Made by a program: the position numbers and the translations under genes. Below, one piece after another: positions 1-7,696 of a stretch of 17,966 nucleotides of DNA (its first letter is position 1; the number at the start of each line of letters is the position of its first letter). The DNA is from JBLFWJ01 sp047611425 (GTDB taxonomy: Bacteria; Bacteroidota; Bacteroidia; UBA10329), in the NCBI GenBank assembly GCA_047611425.1, contig JBLFWJ010000055.1:1-17966 (forward strand), in the 5' to 3' direction. Below the pieces are notes generated by a model. The model worked only from the letters and a program-made list of their open reading frames with translations. It was not told the origin of the DNA and made no database searches.

Positions 1-1524
1 CCGGATTCATTGCAAGAGCGGTCACCGATTGTTACTGTAATGGGTCACGTTGATCACGGTAAGACATCTTTACTTGACCATATTAGAAAAGCAAACGTAA
101 TTGCTGGTGAGGCCGGTGGTATCACGCAGCACATTGGTGCATACAGCGTTGAGTTGGATAGTGGTCGAAAGATTACATTCTTGGATACACCGGGTCACGA
201 GGCGTTTACTGCCATGCGTGCCAGAGGTGCTCAAGTAACCGACATCGTTATTGTTGTTGTTGCGGCAGATGATAGTGTGATGCCTCAAACGAAAGAGGCA
301 ATTAATCACGCACAGGCTGCTGGTGTTCCAATCATTATTGCAATCAATAAAGTTGACCGCGATGTGGCCAACCCAGATAAAATCAAGGAGGAACTTTCGC
401 AATTGAATGTTCTTGTCGAAGATTGGGGTGGTGAGTACATGAGTGAAGACATTTCGGCTAAGACTGGATTGAACGTTGACAAGCTTCTAGAAAAAGTGCT
501 TGTTCTCGCTGATCTTCAGGAAATGAAGGCCAACCCAGATAAGAATGGAAATGGTACTGTCATCGAATCAGAGCTTGATAAAGGCCGAGGATACGTAAGT
601 ACAATCCTAGTTCAATCTGGTACAGTTAAGATTGGTGACGTGTTACTAGGTGGCTGTTACAGCGGAAGAGTGAAAGCCTTGTTCAACGAGCGTGGCGGAA
701 CAATTGAAGAGGCTGGGCCAGCAACTCCATGTCAAGTTCTTGGATTGAACGGAGCGCCTCAAGCGGGTGATAAGTTCAACGTAATGGACGATGAGAAGGA
801 AGCAAAGGCAATCGCTACAAAGCGTATGCAATTGCAGCGTGAGCAAGGAATTCGAACTCAAAAGCACATTACGCTTGATGAGATCGGAAGACGTTTGGCA
901 ATTGGAGACTTCCAAGAATTGAACGTGATTATTAAGGGTGATGTTGATGGTTCTGTAGAAGCATTGGCAGATTCCTTGACCAAGCTGTCTACTGAGAAAA
1001 TCGCTGTTAAGGTGATTATGCAAGGTGTTGGTGGTATTAGCGAATCTGATGTATTGCTTGCTTCGGCTTCCGATGCAATCATCATCGGTTTCCAAGTACG
1101 ACCATCTGTTAGTGCAAGGAAACTGGCTGAACTAGAGCAAATCGATGTTCGACTTTACTCTATTATCTACGATGCCATTGACGAATTGAAAGCAGCGATG
1201 GAAGGAATGCTTGCTCCGGAATTTGAGGAGAAGGTTACTTGCAACGTTGAAATCCGTGAGGTATTCAAGATTTCTAAAGCTGGGTCAATTGCAGGTTGTA
1301 TGGTAATTGATGGAAAAGTTTCGAGAGGTAGTACGATACGCTTGATTCGTGATGGAATTGTTGTTTATGATGGTGTGCTTTCATCGCTTAAGCGATTCAA
1401 GGATGATGCGAAAGAGGTGGCCAAAGGATTTGAGTGTGGTATGAGCATCGATAAGTTCAACGACATTAAAGTAGGCGACATCATCGAGGGATACGAGCAA
1501 GTAGAAATCAAGGCTAAACTTTGA
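1..1524 (+). CDS. infB: Translation initiation factor IF-2, C-terminal part (5' truncated)
   Basis: IF-2 is the GTPase that places initiator tRNA on the ribosome and promotes subunit joining in the cytoplasm. The frame is open from base 1, so the N-terminal region lies outside the window; the first Met-like codon at 10 (TTG) is internal. Counting from that codon, the G domain shows G1 GHVDHGKT (12-19), the switch region GGITQHIGA (36-44), G3 DTPGHE (59-64), G4 NKVD (113-116) and G5 SAK (149-151). Beta-barrel domain II, domain III and the fMet-tRNA-binding C2 domain follow to residue 504, and the C-terminus is intact. The next gene begins 39 bases downstream on the same strand with no terminator visible between them, so cotranscription with the oxidase genes is possible but unproven. 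Family identity is certain. Confidence 0.98.
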   Translation, partial: PDSLQERSPIVTVMGHVDHGKTSLLDHIRKANVIAGEAGGITQHIGAYSVELDSGRKITFLDTPGHEAFTAMRARGAQVTDIVIVVVAADDSVMPQTKEAINHAQAAGVPIIIAINKVDRDVANPDKIKEELSQLNVLVEDWGGEYMSEDISAKTGLNVDKLLEKVLVLADLQEMKANPDKNGNGTVIESELDKGRGYVSTILVQSGTVKIGDVLLGGCYSGRVKALFNERGGTIEEAGPATPCQVLGLNGAPQAGDKFNVMDDEKEAKAIATKRMQLQREQGIRTQKHITLDEIGRRLAIGDFQELNVIIKGDVDGSVEALADSLTKLSTEKIAVKVIMQGVGGISESDVLLASASDAIIIGFQVRPSVSARKLAELEQIDVRLYSIIYDAIDELKAAMEGMLAPEFEEKVTCNVEIREVFKISKAGSIAGCMVIDGKVSRGSTIRLIRDGIVVYDGVLSSLKRFKDDAKEVAKGFECGMSIDKFNDIKVGDIIEGYEQVEIKAKL

Positions 1525-1563
1525 TTAACTGATCATTAACGACAGAACGACCTTCGGAAAATC

Positions 1564-2436
1564 ATGAAGGGTAAAATTCGGGATTACTCGGAATTCATGA
1601 AGTTGAGACTCGCCTCATTGGTGGTAGTCTCCTCCTCAATCTGCTATGTCCTTGCGTGCGATTCATTCGATTATCAGATTTTATTGGCGCTTGTCATTGG
1701 AGGTTTTCTCCTGACTGGATCGTCCAATGGGTTCAACGAAATAATCGAACGGGATTTGGATGCTTTGATGTCCAGAACCGAAAGCCGACCGCTTCCTCAA
1801 AAGAGAATGGGCTTAGTCGAGGCCATCATCATAGCCTCTTTAGCAGGAGCTCTGGGTATAGGTATTCTCGGGTGGTTTGTAAATCCACTATCTGGAATTT
1901 TAGGCGCCATTGCCCTGTTACTCTACGTTGCCGCTTACACACCGCTTAAAAGAATCACACCATTTTCGGTTTTTGTTGGCGCTTTTCCAGGATCTATACC
2001 AACCATGATTGGTTGTGTTGCCGCTACTGAAGGGTTTGGTGAAATAACCTTACTGGCTTGGCTCATGTTTGCCGTGCAGTTTGTTTGGCAATTCCCGCAT
2101 TTTTGGGCAATTGCTTGGCGGCTAGATGACGATTATCGCAAGGCCGGATTTAAAATGCTACCATCTCCAATGGGCAGAGACAAAGCGAGTGCTTTCCAAG
2201 TTCTTGTCTACACTTTGACTTTGGTTCCAATCAGTTTGTTGCCTGTCTTTTTCGAAATCACCGGAACTATTTCTTTGGTGATTGCAATAATCATGGGTTC
2301 CATTTTCGCTTGGCAGGCTTACAGGTTGTACAGCACTTTGTCTACTGAAGCTGCTACCAAACTCATGTTCGGCTCGTTCTTTTATCTGCCAATAGTTCAG
2401 CTGGCTTACATGCTTGACAAATTAATTTTAGGATGA
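1564..2436 (+). CDS. cyoE: Protoheme IX farnesyltransferase (heme O synthase, CtaB/CyoE)
   Basis: This is an integral inner-membrane UbiA-family prenyltransferase that adds a farnesyl group to heme b to make heme O, the precursor of heme A for cytochrome aa3-type oxidases. The 290-residue length is normal. The first polyprenyl-diphosphate/Mg site is visible as NEIIERDLDALMSRT (58-72) followed by RPLP; a Glu (E62) stands where many proteobacterial members have Asp. The second conserved region, HFWAIAW...DDDYRKAG...MLP, lies near 178-200. Several hydrophobic helices cover the rest of the chain. The stop overlaps the start of the next gene (ATGA at 2433-2436), which indicates translational coupling and one operon with the oxidase subunit III genes. 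The ATG at 1564 has no clear Shine-Dalgarno sequence. No heme A synthase gene is seen in the window. Confidence 0.95.
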   Translation: MKGKIRDYSEFMKLRLASLVVVSSSICYVLACDSFDYQILLALVIGGFLLTGSSNGFNEIIERDLDALMSRTESRPLPQKRMGLVEAIIIASLAGALGIGILGWFVNPLSGILGAIALLLYVAAYTPLKRITPFSVFVGAFPGSIPTMIGCVAATEGFGEITLLAWLMFAVQFVWQFPHFWAIAWRLDDDYRKAGFKMLPSPMGRDKASAFQVLVYTLTLVPISLLPVFFEITGTISLVIAIIMGSIFAWQAYRLYSTLSTEAATKLMFGSFFYLPIVQLAYMLDKLILG

Positions 2437-3146
2437 CCAAGGAAGACGAATACCAAGAACAACAGAAACAGGCGAATAAGTCGCTAATGTGGGTCGGTAT
2501 CGCGAGTATCGTAATGATGTTCGCTGGTATGACATCGGCATATGTTGTTCTTCAGGATGACCATTTTTGGGTTAAGACGGATCTTCCATTCATGTTTGCC
2601 ATTAGCTCGGTGGTAATTGCATTTAGCAGTATTACAATGTGGTGGGCCCTTCGTTCCGCTAAAAACAACAACCAAGGTGGAATAAGAACAGGATTGATTC
2701 TCACATTAATTTTAGGCATAGGATTCTCACTAACTCAATATTTAGGTTGGAGCGAACTGATGGACGAAGGACGATTCTTCATCGGTCGAGTAAGCGACCT
2801 TACTGGAACCTACGGTGAAGATTATCTCATCATGAAAAGTGGCGAACCGCTTCTTCATTCCGATGGAAACTTCTATGCTCCGGGCGATATCAATTATACT
2901 CGACCGCTAAATGAGCGTGTTGACAATGCATTCAACGTCAGTACATCATTCCTTTATGTTATTTCGGGTCTTCACTTGGCCCACCTGGCAGGTGGCCTGC
3001 TTGCCTTGCTGTATACCATTGTTGTGGCATTTAAAGGGCGTTACAGCAGCGAAAATTCAAACGGTTTAGAGGTCTGTTCCATTTACTGGCACTTTCTCGA
3101 TATCCTATGGATATATCTCTACTTGTTTTTTCTATTAATTCGTTAA
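2433..3146 (+). CDS. Cytochrome c oxidase subunit III family protein (first copy)
   Basis: This is a membrane subunit of a heme-copper terminal oxidase. Five hydrophobic segments are seen at about 17-40, 52-72, 85-105, 170-199 and 214-236. Subunit III hallmarks are the HLAHLAGGL stretch (181-189) and the C-terminal YWHFLDILWIYLYLFF (218-233). Between the third and fourth helices is a long polar loop (about 106-169) rich in charged and aromatic residues. Shorter Bacteroidota homologues I remember (around 195 residues) pass this point in a few residues, so the loop looks like an insertion. The start overlaps the heme O synthase stop by four bases. A second, longer subunit III gene follows 41 bases downstream; such pairs are usual in Bacteroidota caa3-type clusters. 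The family is sure; which copy does which job is not. Confidence 0.92.
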   Translation: MTKEDEYQEQQKQANKSLMWVGIASIVMMFAGMTSAYVVLQDDHFWVKTDLPFMFAISSVVIAFSSITMWWALRSAKNNNQGGIRTGLILTLILGIGFSLTQYLGWSELMDEGRFFIGRVSDLTGTYGEDYLIMKSGEPLLHSDGNFYAPGDINYTRPLNERVDNAFNVSTSFLYVISGLHLAHLAGGLLALLYTIVVAFKGRYSSENSNGLEVCSIYWHFLDILWIYLYLFFLLIR

Positions 3147-3187
3147 ACTTGCAGCGGTTTTATCAACCTTAGAAACTATTCTATTAC

Positions 3188-4048
3188 ATGTCAGATCACG
3201 TTTCACAAACAGCATCTCCGCAACACAGCGATCACTCTGCCAAGCCATGGGGAGGAGGAACTAGTCCTTATAAGATCAGCTACGGAAAAATGATGATGTG
3301 GTTCTTCCTAATGTCGGATGCGTTCACGTTCTCCTCATTGTTGATTGCCTACGGATTCTACAGACATAAATTTGAAGACCTATGGCCAACGGCAGGTGAT
3401 GTGTTTACACATTTCCCGTACTACCATGGTCACATTGAATTGCTCTACGTGGCATTCATGACATTCGTGCTTATTGCCAGCTCAGTAACCATGGTTTTGG
3501 CTGTAGAAGCGGGGCATAGGATGAAGAAAAAGAGTGTCTTGATATGGATGTTCCTAACAATAATTGGTGGTGGAATATTCGTTGGATCCCAAGCTTGGGA
3601 GTGGTACCACTTCATTCATGGAACAGAGCGTGGAGCTTATCTTTTAGAGGATGGTGTAAGCGTAATGCGACACAAACTAGACCCAACCACTTTCGAAGTA
3701 GTTGAAGGTACTTTCCTCGTTCCACAGAATGATAAGCTTGGATTCCGTGAAGTTTCCGGATCAGAAGCTACTGCTATGATTGCAACGGCAGAGCATATTC
3801 ACGGGGCCAACTTAAAGCACAACGAATATGGAATACCGCTGTTCGCGGATTTCTTCTTCTTCATTACCGGTTTCCACGGATTTCACGTGTTCTCCGGAGT
3901 AGTGATCAACTTGATCATATTCCTGATGGCCATGGATGGTAAGTTTGAACGGACTGGCCATTACGAAATGGTTGAGAAGAGCGGGCTCTATTGGCACTTT
4001 GTAGACCTTGTGTGGGTATTCGTATTTACCTTCTTCTACCTACTGTAG
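3188..4048 (+). CDS. Cytochrome c oxidase subunit III (second copy)
   Basis: This is a 286-residue subunit III of a heme-copper oxidase in the inner membrane. A His- and Ser-rich cytoplasmic tail (1-30) precedes hydrophobic segments at about 34-56, 84-108, 116-137, 219-249 and 266-285. The family signatures GFHGFHV (228-234) and YWHFVDLVWVFVF (268-280) are intact. A long hydrophilic loop (about 143-215) lies between helices 3 and 4; a comparable loop is normal for the longer Bacteroidota copy of this subunit. The gene sits between the first subunit III gene and subunit IV in the same direction, so it very probably works in the same oxidase. A weak promoter-like sequence precedes it at 3123-3151, but transcription from upstream genes is more likely. 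Confidence 0.94.
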   Translation: MSDHVSQTASPQHSDHSAKPWGGGTSPYKISYGKMMMWFFLMSDAFTFSSLLIAYGFYRHKFEDLWPTAGDVFTHFPYYHGHIELLYVAFMTFVLIASSVTMVLAVEAGHRMKKKSVLIWMFLTIIGGGIFVGSQAWEWYHFIHGTERGAYLLEDGVSVMRHKLDPTTFEVVEGTFLVPQNDKLGFREVSGSEATAMIATAEHIHGANLKHNEYGIPLFADFFFFITGFHGFHVFSGVVINLIIFLMAMDGKFERTGHYEMVEKSGLYWHFVDLVWVFVFTFFYLL

Positions 4049-4108
4049 GTGGTGAATAGTGATTAGAAAAAAACCAAAACTTTAGCATAAACTCGAAACT
4101 GACTCAAC

Positions 4109-4489
4109 ATGTTAAGAGACGACATTTACGAATACTCGTTAGACAGCCACCACAGTGATGAGGCGGGAAAGAAAATGCGCAAGAAGTTCTACTTCGTTTT
4201 GGCGTTGCTTTCCATTATTACGATTATCGAGGTTGCCATGGGAATGAAGTGGTCGCGCGATGAAAGCATGAAGATGATCCTTATGGTCAGCTTTATAGGT
4301 ATGACCTTGGTCAAAGCCGGATACATCGTTTGGGTTTTCATGCACTTAGGTGACGAGAAGAAAAGCCTGCAGAGTACAGTGCTGTGGACGTACTTCATCC
4401 TGATCGGCTACTTCATCTTCGTTGCATTGGTGGAAGCTGTTTTTGTTGGTGAATGGAGACCAACTGTAGAAACCTTTATAGGGCTTTAA
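4109..4489 (+). CDS. Cytochrome c oxidase subunit IV (prokaryotic COX4 type)
   Basis: This is a small 126-residue membrane protein with a polar, His-rich N-terminus (1-24) and three hydrophobic helices (about 27-45, 54-77 and 88-113). The stretch KAGYIVWVFMHLGDEKKSL in the second helix and its following loop is typical of prokaryotic cytochrome oxidase subunit IV (COX4_pro), which stabilises the catalytic core. The position directly after subunit III and four bases before the SCO gene supports the call. It is the usual companion of the two subunit III genes in Bacteroidota clusters. Subunits I and II would be needed for a working enzyme and are not in this window. Confidence 0.9.
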   Translation: MLRDDIYEYSLDSHHSDEAGKKMRKKFYFVLALLSIITIIEVAMGMKWSRDESMKMILMVSFIGMTLVKAGYIVWVFMHLGDEKKSLQSTVLWTYFILIGYFIFVALVEAVFVGEWRPTVETFIGL

Positions 4490-4493
4490 ATCG

Positions 4494-5207
4494 ATGGAAT
4501 ATACTGGGGGACCCAAGAAGGTCCTTCTGATCTTAACGATCTTATTTCTTCCTTCTGCAATCTACCTGTACATGATTCAGGGGGAGCACAATTTTGCGCA
4601 CTTACCGTTACTCACAGTTACAGATGAGAATGGCGAAGAGTCGTATCGCACTATTGATTCATACGAATTCATTGATCAGAATGGAGATGTCTTCACACAA
4701 GAAAAGGTGGAAGGCAAAATTCATGTAGTGGATTTCTTCTTTACACGTTGCCCGAGCATCTGTCCGATTATGACAGAAAACATGAAGAACATCCATCGGA
4801 AGTTCACTCAGTATGAAGATTTTGCACTGATTTCACATACGGTTGATCCTCAATACGACACCACATTTGTATTGAAGAATTACGCAATGGAGCGTGATAT
4901 CGACTTCGAAGACTGGCACTTCTTAACAGGAAGCAAGGACAGCATTTACGCCACCGCCTTTGAATATCTAAGTAGCGCAATGGAAGACCCAACCGCTCCC
5001 GGTGGTTTCTTGCACACAGAATATTTCGTTCTGATTGATAAAGAAGGAAGAATTAGAAGCCGCGAGGACGATAACGGCAACATCATTGGCGTTTATGACG
5101 GAACGAGCAAAGTTCAGGTTAACGCTCTTATTGATGACATTAAAGTGTTGATGGCCGAGTATCAACTTGAGTTAAAAAAGAACAACAAGAAAGAAGAGGA
5201 TGAGTGA
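4494..5207 (+). CDS. SCO1/SenC family copper chaperone (thioredoxin fold)
   Basis: This is a membrane-anchored periplasmic protein that delivers copper to, or keeps reduced the thiols of, the CuA site in oxidase subunit II. One N-terminal hydrophobic anchor is seen at about 9-28. The SCO metal-binding motif is present as CPSIC (C86 and C90, a CxxxC) in FFFTRCPSICPIM, and the distal ligand is H174 in GFLHTEYFVLID. The C-terminal tail is strongly charged (Lys/Glu). At 237 residues it is of normal length for the family. It starts four bases after subunit IV and overlaps the next gene by eight bases, so it is in the same operon. All three predicted copper ligands are present, which argues for a working chaperone. 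A purely thiol-redox role cannot be excluded from sequence. Confidence 0.94.
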   Translation: MEYTGGPKKVLLILTILFLPSAIYLYMIQGEHNFAHLPLLTVTDENGEESYRTIDSYEFIDQNGDVFTQEKVEGKIHVVDFFFTRCPSICPIMTENMKNIHRKFTQYEDFALISHTVDPQYDTTFVLKNYAMERDIDFEDWHFLTGSKDSIYATAFEYLSSAMEDPTAPGGFLHTEYFVLIDKEGRIRSREDDNGNIIGVYDGTSKVQVNALIDDIKVLMAEYQLELKKNNKKEEDE

Positions 5208-5724
5208 CAAGGCTGTTTTTAGAAGTATTATTGCACTATCGGTTGTAGTTTTTCTTGTCATCGTGGTTCTTTACCAATTGCCCAAAGCGGAATCCATTCC
5301 AGCATGGGCACAATTGCTCCCTACACTAAACGCGTTCATTAATGGCACCTGTTCATTCTTGTTAATTGGTGCATTGGTTGCTATCAAAAAAGGAAATGTT
5401 GCCCTTCACAAAAAACTGAACGTTACCACCTTTGTGCTGTCATCAGCATTCTTGGTTTCGTACATCATCTTTCATTCCTATGGCGTAGAAACCAAGTATC
5501 CGGCAGATGCACCAGCACGACCGTTCTACCTATTCATCTTGCTTACGCATATCGTATTAGCCGCTGCAGTTTTGCCTCTTGTATTGATCTCCTTTTACTT
5601 TGGATTGAAGGGTAAAATTGAACAACACCGCAAGCTGGTGCGTTTCAGTTTTCCAATTTGGCTTTACGTTACCGTGACAGGAGTCATAGTGTATCTCATG
5701 ATTTCGCCCTACTATAGCTTTTAG
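5200..5724 (+). CDS. DUF420 integral membrane protein, likely oxidase maturation factor
   Basis: This is a 174-residue protein with five hydrophobic helices (about 8-25, 38-62, 75-95, 107-133 and 147-168). Conserved-looking histidines sit at the membrane edges: ALHKKLN, IIFHSYG, LLTHIVLAA and EQHRKLVRF. This His pattern is characteristic of the DUF420 family. In Staphylococcus aureus a DUF420 protein, CtaM, is needed for maturation of the aa3 oxidase; carrying that role over to this gene is an inference supported by its position after the SCO gene. The start codon lies inside the end of the SCO gene (8-base overlap), which suggests translational coupling. The next gene begins one base after its stop. 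Confidence 0.88.
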   Translation: MSDKAVFRSIIALSVVVFLVIVVLYQLPKAESIPAWAQLLPTLNAFINGTCSFLLIGALVAIKKGNVALHKKLNVTTFVLSSAFLVSYIIFHSYGVETKYPADAPARPFYLFILLTHIVLAAAVLPLVLISFYFGLKGKIEQHRKLVRFSFPIWLYVTVTGVIVYLMISPYYSF

Positions 5725-5725
5725 T

Positions 5726-6016
5726 ATGAGTTCGATTACAAGACCTTTCAGAAACCGAATTGCAGTACTACTCACGTTAGTAGTAACGGCCTTGATGGTG
5801 GTATTCGTTTTCTGGCCAAGTACTGCAGAGGCACAATGCTCAATGTGTAGGGCTGTTGTAGGTTCAAACCTAGAAAGCGGTGATGGCGTTCGGGCTTCGG
5901 GCATTAACCATGCGATACTCTATCTCATGGCTGCGCCTTACATTTTGGCCATGATCGTGATTTACGGCATGTTTGGAGATAAGATCAGAGCTTGGGTAAA
6001 AGCTAAGTTGGCTTAG
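5726..6016 (+). CDS. Small CxxC membrane protein at the end of the cytochrome oxidase cluster
   Basis: This is a 96-residue protein of unknown function. The N-terminal hydrophobic stretch (13-30) ends in PSTAEAQ, which resembles a signal-peptidase I site, so cleavage after A36 would leave the mature protein starting QCSMC. Cysteines C38 and C41 form a CxxC motif that would face the periplasm, followed by a polar segment (42-60) and one transmembrane helix (61-82) ending in a basic tail. I recall similar QCxMC plus one-helix proteins beside oxidase genes in other Bacteroidota. A role in copper or thiol handling for the oxidase is an inference from the motif and from the one-base gap after the DUF420 gene. 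The stop overlaps the convergent gene by four bases (6013-6016), with no terminator in between. Confidence 0.8.
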   Translation: MSSITRPFRNRIAVLLTLVVTALMVVFVFWPSTAEAQCSMCRAVVGSNLESGDGVRASGINHAILYLMAAPYILAMIVIYGMFGDKIRAWVKAKLA

Positions 6017-6777
6017 TCTCCAGAGATAATATCTCCAAGGAAGTCGCCACCTAATCCGGCAACACCTTTTCGTTCTCCCTTACCTCCACGTCTGGAAGCA
6101 ACTGTGATTCTGTCGGCCAATCTGCTGAAGGGAAGGCTTTGTAGATAAACTTTGCCAGGCCCGCGAAGTACTGCTAAGAACAATCCCTCTCCGCCAAAGA
6201 GTGCATTCTTAAAACCGCCCACAAATTTGATGTCGTAGTCAACAGTTGGTGACAGTGCCACCAAGCACCCTGTGTCTACACGTAAGGATTCTCCAGCTTT
6301 AAGGTCACGTTCAATTACGGTTCCTCCGGCATGAACAAATGCCATTCCTTGTCCTTCTAACCGCTGAAGGATAAAACCTTCACCACCGAAAAGCCCAGCA
6401 CCCAGTTTCTTGGTGAATGCAACTTCAATCTCCACGCCTCTTGCCGCACATAAAAAGCCATCCTTCTGGCAAAGGAAGCTGCCACCAATGGCTCCTAAAT
6501 CCAATGGAATTATTTTTCCGGGGTAAGGTGCCGCAAATGATACATGCGACTTACCTGCACCTTGATGCATGAACGTAGTGATGAAGAAACTCTCACCGGT
6601 GATCATTCTTTTAAAGCCTTTGAAAAGACCGCCTCCAGTTCCAGTCTGCATTTCTATTCCATCCTCCATATACATCATGGCACCTGCCTCGGCTCGCACA
6701 CCCTCTTGCGAATCGAGCTCAATCTCTACCATTTGCATATCATCTCCGTAAATCTTGTAGTCTATTTCGTCAGCCAT
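6013..6777 (-). CDS. TIGR00266/AIM24 family protein
   Basis: This is a 254-residue soluble protein of the TIGR00266 family (mitochondrial AIM24-like, PF01987), whose molecular function is unknown. It is Gly-rich and made of repeated beta-strand units. Recognisable stretches are the N-terminal EAGAMMYMEDGIEM, then GGLFKGFKRMITGESFFIT near 49-67, and paired GLFGGEGF/ALFGGEGLF motifs further on. The tail is rich in Gly, Lys and Arg (RRGGKGERKG), then ends acidic. There is no signal peptide or membrane helix, so it is probably cytoplasmic. It is transcribed toward the oxidase cluster and shares four bases of stop-codon sequence with the small CxxC gene. A palindromic element lies just upstream of its start, in the gap shared with kdsB. 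Family call is good; no specific role can be proposed. Confidence 0.88.
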   Translation of the reverse strand: MADEIDYKIYGDDMQMVEIELDSQEGVRAEAGAMMYMEDGIEMQTGTGGGLFKGFKRMITGESFFITTFMHQGAGKSHVSFAAPYPGKIIPLDLGAIGGSFLCQKDGFLCAARGVEIEVAFTKKLGAGLFGGEGFILQRLEGQGMAFVHAGGTVIERDLKAGESLRVDTGCLVALSPTVDYDIKFVGGFKNALFGGEGLFLAVLRGPGKVYLQSLPFSRLADRITVASRRGGKGERKGVAGLGGDFLGDIISGD

Positions 6778-6790
6778 TTCGTTTTTTGTT

Positions 6791-6860
6791 TGTCACCCCG
6801 CACTCGATGCGGGGTCTGGGTTATCCTGTTTAAAGATGCCGTTTCTCGAACGGCATGACA
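6791..6860. repeat. REP-like palindromic intergenic element
   Basis: This 70-base element consists of two hairpins inside an outer inverted pair. The outer pair is TGTCA (6791-6795) and TGACA (6856-6860). Hairpin one is CCCCGCA (6796-6802), loop 6803-6807, TGCGGGG (6808-6814). Hairpin two is ATGCCGTT (6836-6843), loop 6844-6848, AACGGCAT (6849-6856). It looks like dispersed intergenic palindromes seen in many bacterial genomes. Only one copy is in the window, so its repetitive nature is inferred. It lies between divergent genes (AIM24 family and kdsB), so it is not placed as an ordinary terminator. Confidence 0.6.
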
Positions 6861-6941
6861 GACAACTGAGTCTGCCAATAGGTTGCCGCAAGTTAGTTTA
6901 CAGCCTACATTAGCCCAAGAATTTTAACACCTATTAAGGAG

Positions 6942-7670
6942 ATGGACATTTCGGCCATAGGCATCATTCCAGCACGTTACGCTTCAACCCGCTTTCCGGG
7001 TAAGCCGTTGGCTATGATTCATGGCAAACCAATGATTCAGCATGTCTACGAACGCTCTTCTCAAGCCGGTTTCGTATCAGTTGTTGTCGCTACTGATGAC
7101 AATCGAATCAAAGAGGTAGTTGAGGGTTTTGGTGGTAAGGTGGTATTGACTTCACCTGATCACACAACAGGAACTGAGCGCTGCGCGGAAGCATTTAGTG
7201 CAACCGATTCGAGCGTAGATGTGATCGTCAATATCCAAGGAGATGAGCCGATGGTTGATCCAGAGCATCTTAATGATTTGATTGCCTGCTTCAAAGACGA
7301 TTTCGTTGATGTAGCAACGCTCATCAGTGAAATGGATGCGTCTCAAATGGATGACCCAAATACGGTAAAGGTTGTGCAAGCGAAGGATGGTCGGGTGATG
7401 TATTTCAGTAGAAGCCCAATTCCGCACGACCGTGATGGAACGTACCAAATCACCCCTTTAAAGCACCTTGGAGTGTATGCATATCGCGCGTCTGTCTTGG
7501 AAAGATTGATTGAACTTCCCCCAACCAATCTTGAAAAAATTGAATCCTTAGAACAGCTCCGATGGTTGGAAAATGGGTACTCCATTCAGGGCGTAACCGT
7601 AGTGGATAATGGCATTTCTGTAGATACGCCTCAAGATTTGGCAAATCTTTTGGCAATATGGAAAGATTGA
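6942..7670 (+). CDS. kdsB: 3-deoxy-manno-octulosonate cytidylyltransferase (CMP-Kdo synthetase)
   Basis: The enzyme activates Kdo with CTP to CMP-Kdo for the inner core of lipopolysaccharide, in the cytoplasm. The 242-residue length is normal. Signature motifs are PARYASTRFPGKPL (10-23) for nucleotide binding, TGTERCAE (76-83), NIQGDEP (97-103, with D101 a likely metal ligand), YFSRSPIPHDR (154-164), ESLEQLRWLENG (about 205-217) and the C-terminal VDTPQDL with a second acidic metal ligand. An AAGGAG stretch directly abuts the ATG, too close to act as a normal Shine-Dalgarno site. The gene stands alone between two palindromic intergenic elements and is divergent from the AIM24-family gene. It indicates a Gram-negative outer membrane with Kdo-containing LPS. 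Confidence 0.97.
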   Translation: MDISAIGIIPARYASTRFPGKPLAMIHGKPMIQHVYERSSQAGFVSVVVATDDNRIKEVVEGFGGKVVLTSPDHTTGTERCAEAFSATDSSVDVIVNIQGDEPMVDPEHLNDLIACFKDDFVDVATLISEMDASQMDDPNTVKVVQAKDGRVMYFSRSPIPHDRDGTYQITPLKHLGVYAYRASVLERLIELPPTNLEKIESLEQLRWLENGYSIQGVTVVDNGISVDTPQDLANLLAIWKD

Positions 7671-7696
7671 ATCCGGGAGTATTCACAATTGATGAT

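Noticed and set aside
70..402. Antisense open frames in infB and similar frames opposite other genes
   Set aside because: They lie opposite strongly conserved proteins, resemble no family, and have no promoter or start context, so they are shadows.
3123..3151. TTG-N18-TAAACTTG before the second subunit III gene
   Set aside because: One mismatch in the -7 box, overlap with the end of the previous gene, and a 36-base distance from the ATG, unlike the clear promoters here. Read-through from the operon is more likely, though a weak internal promoter is possible.
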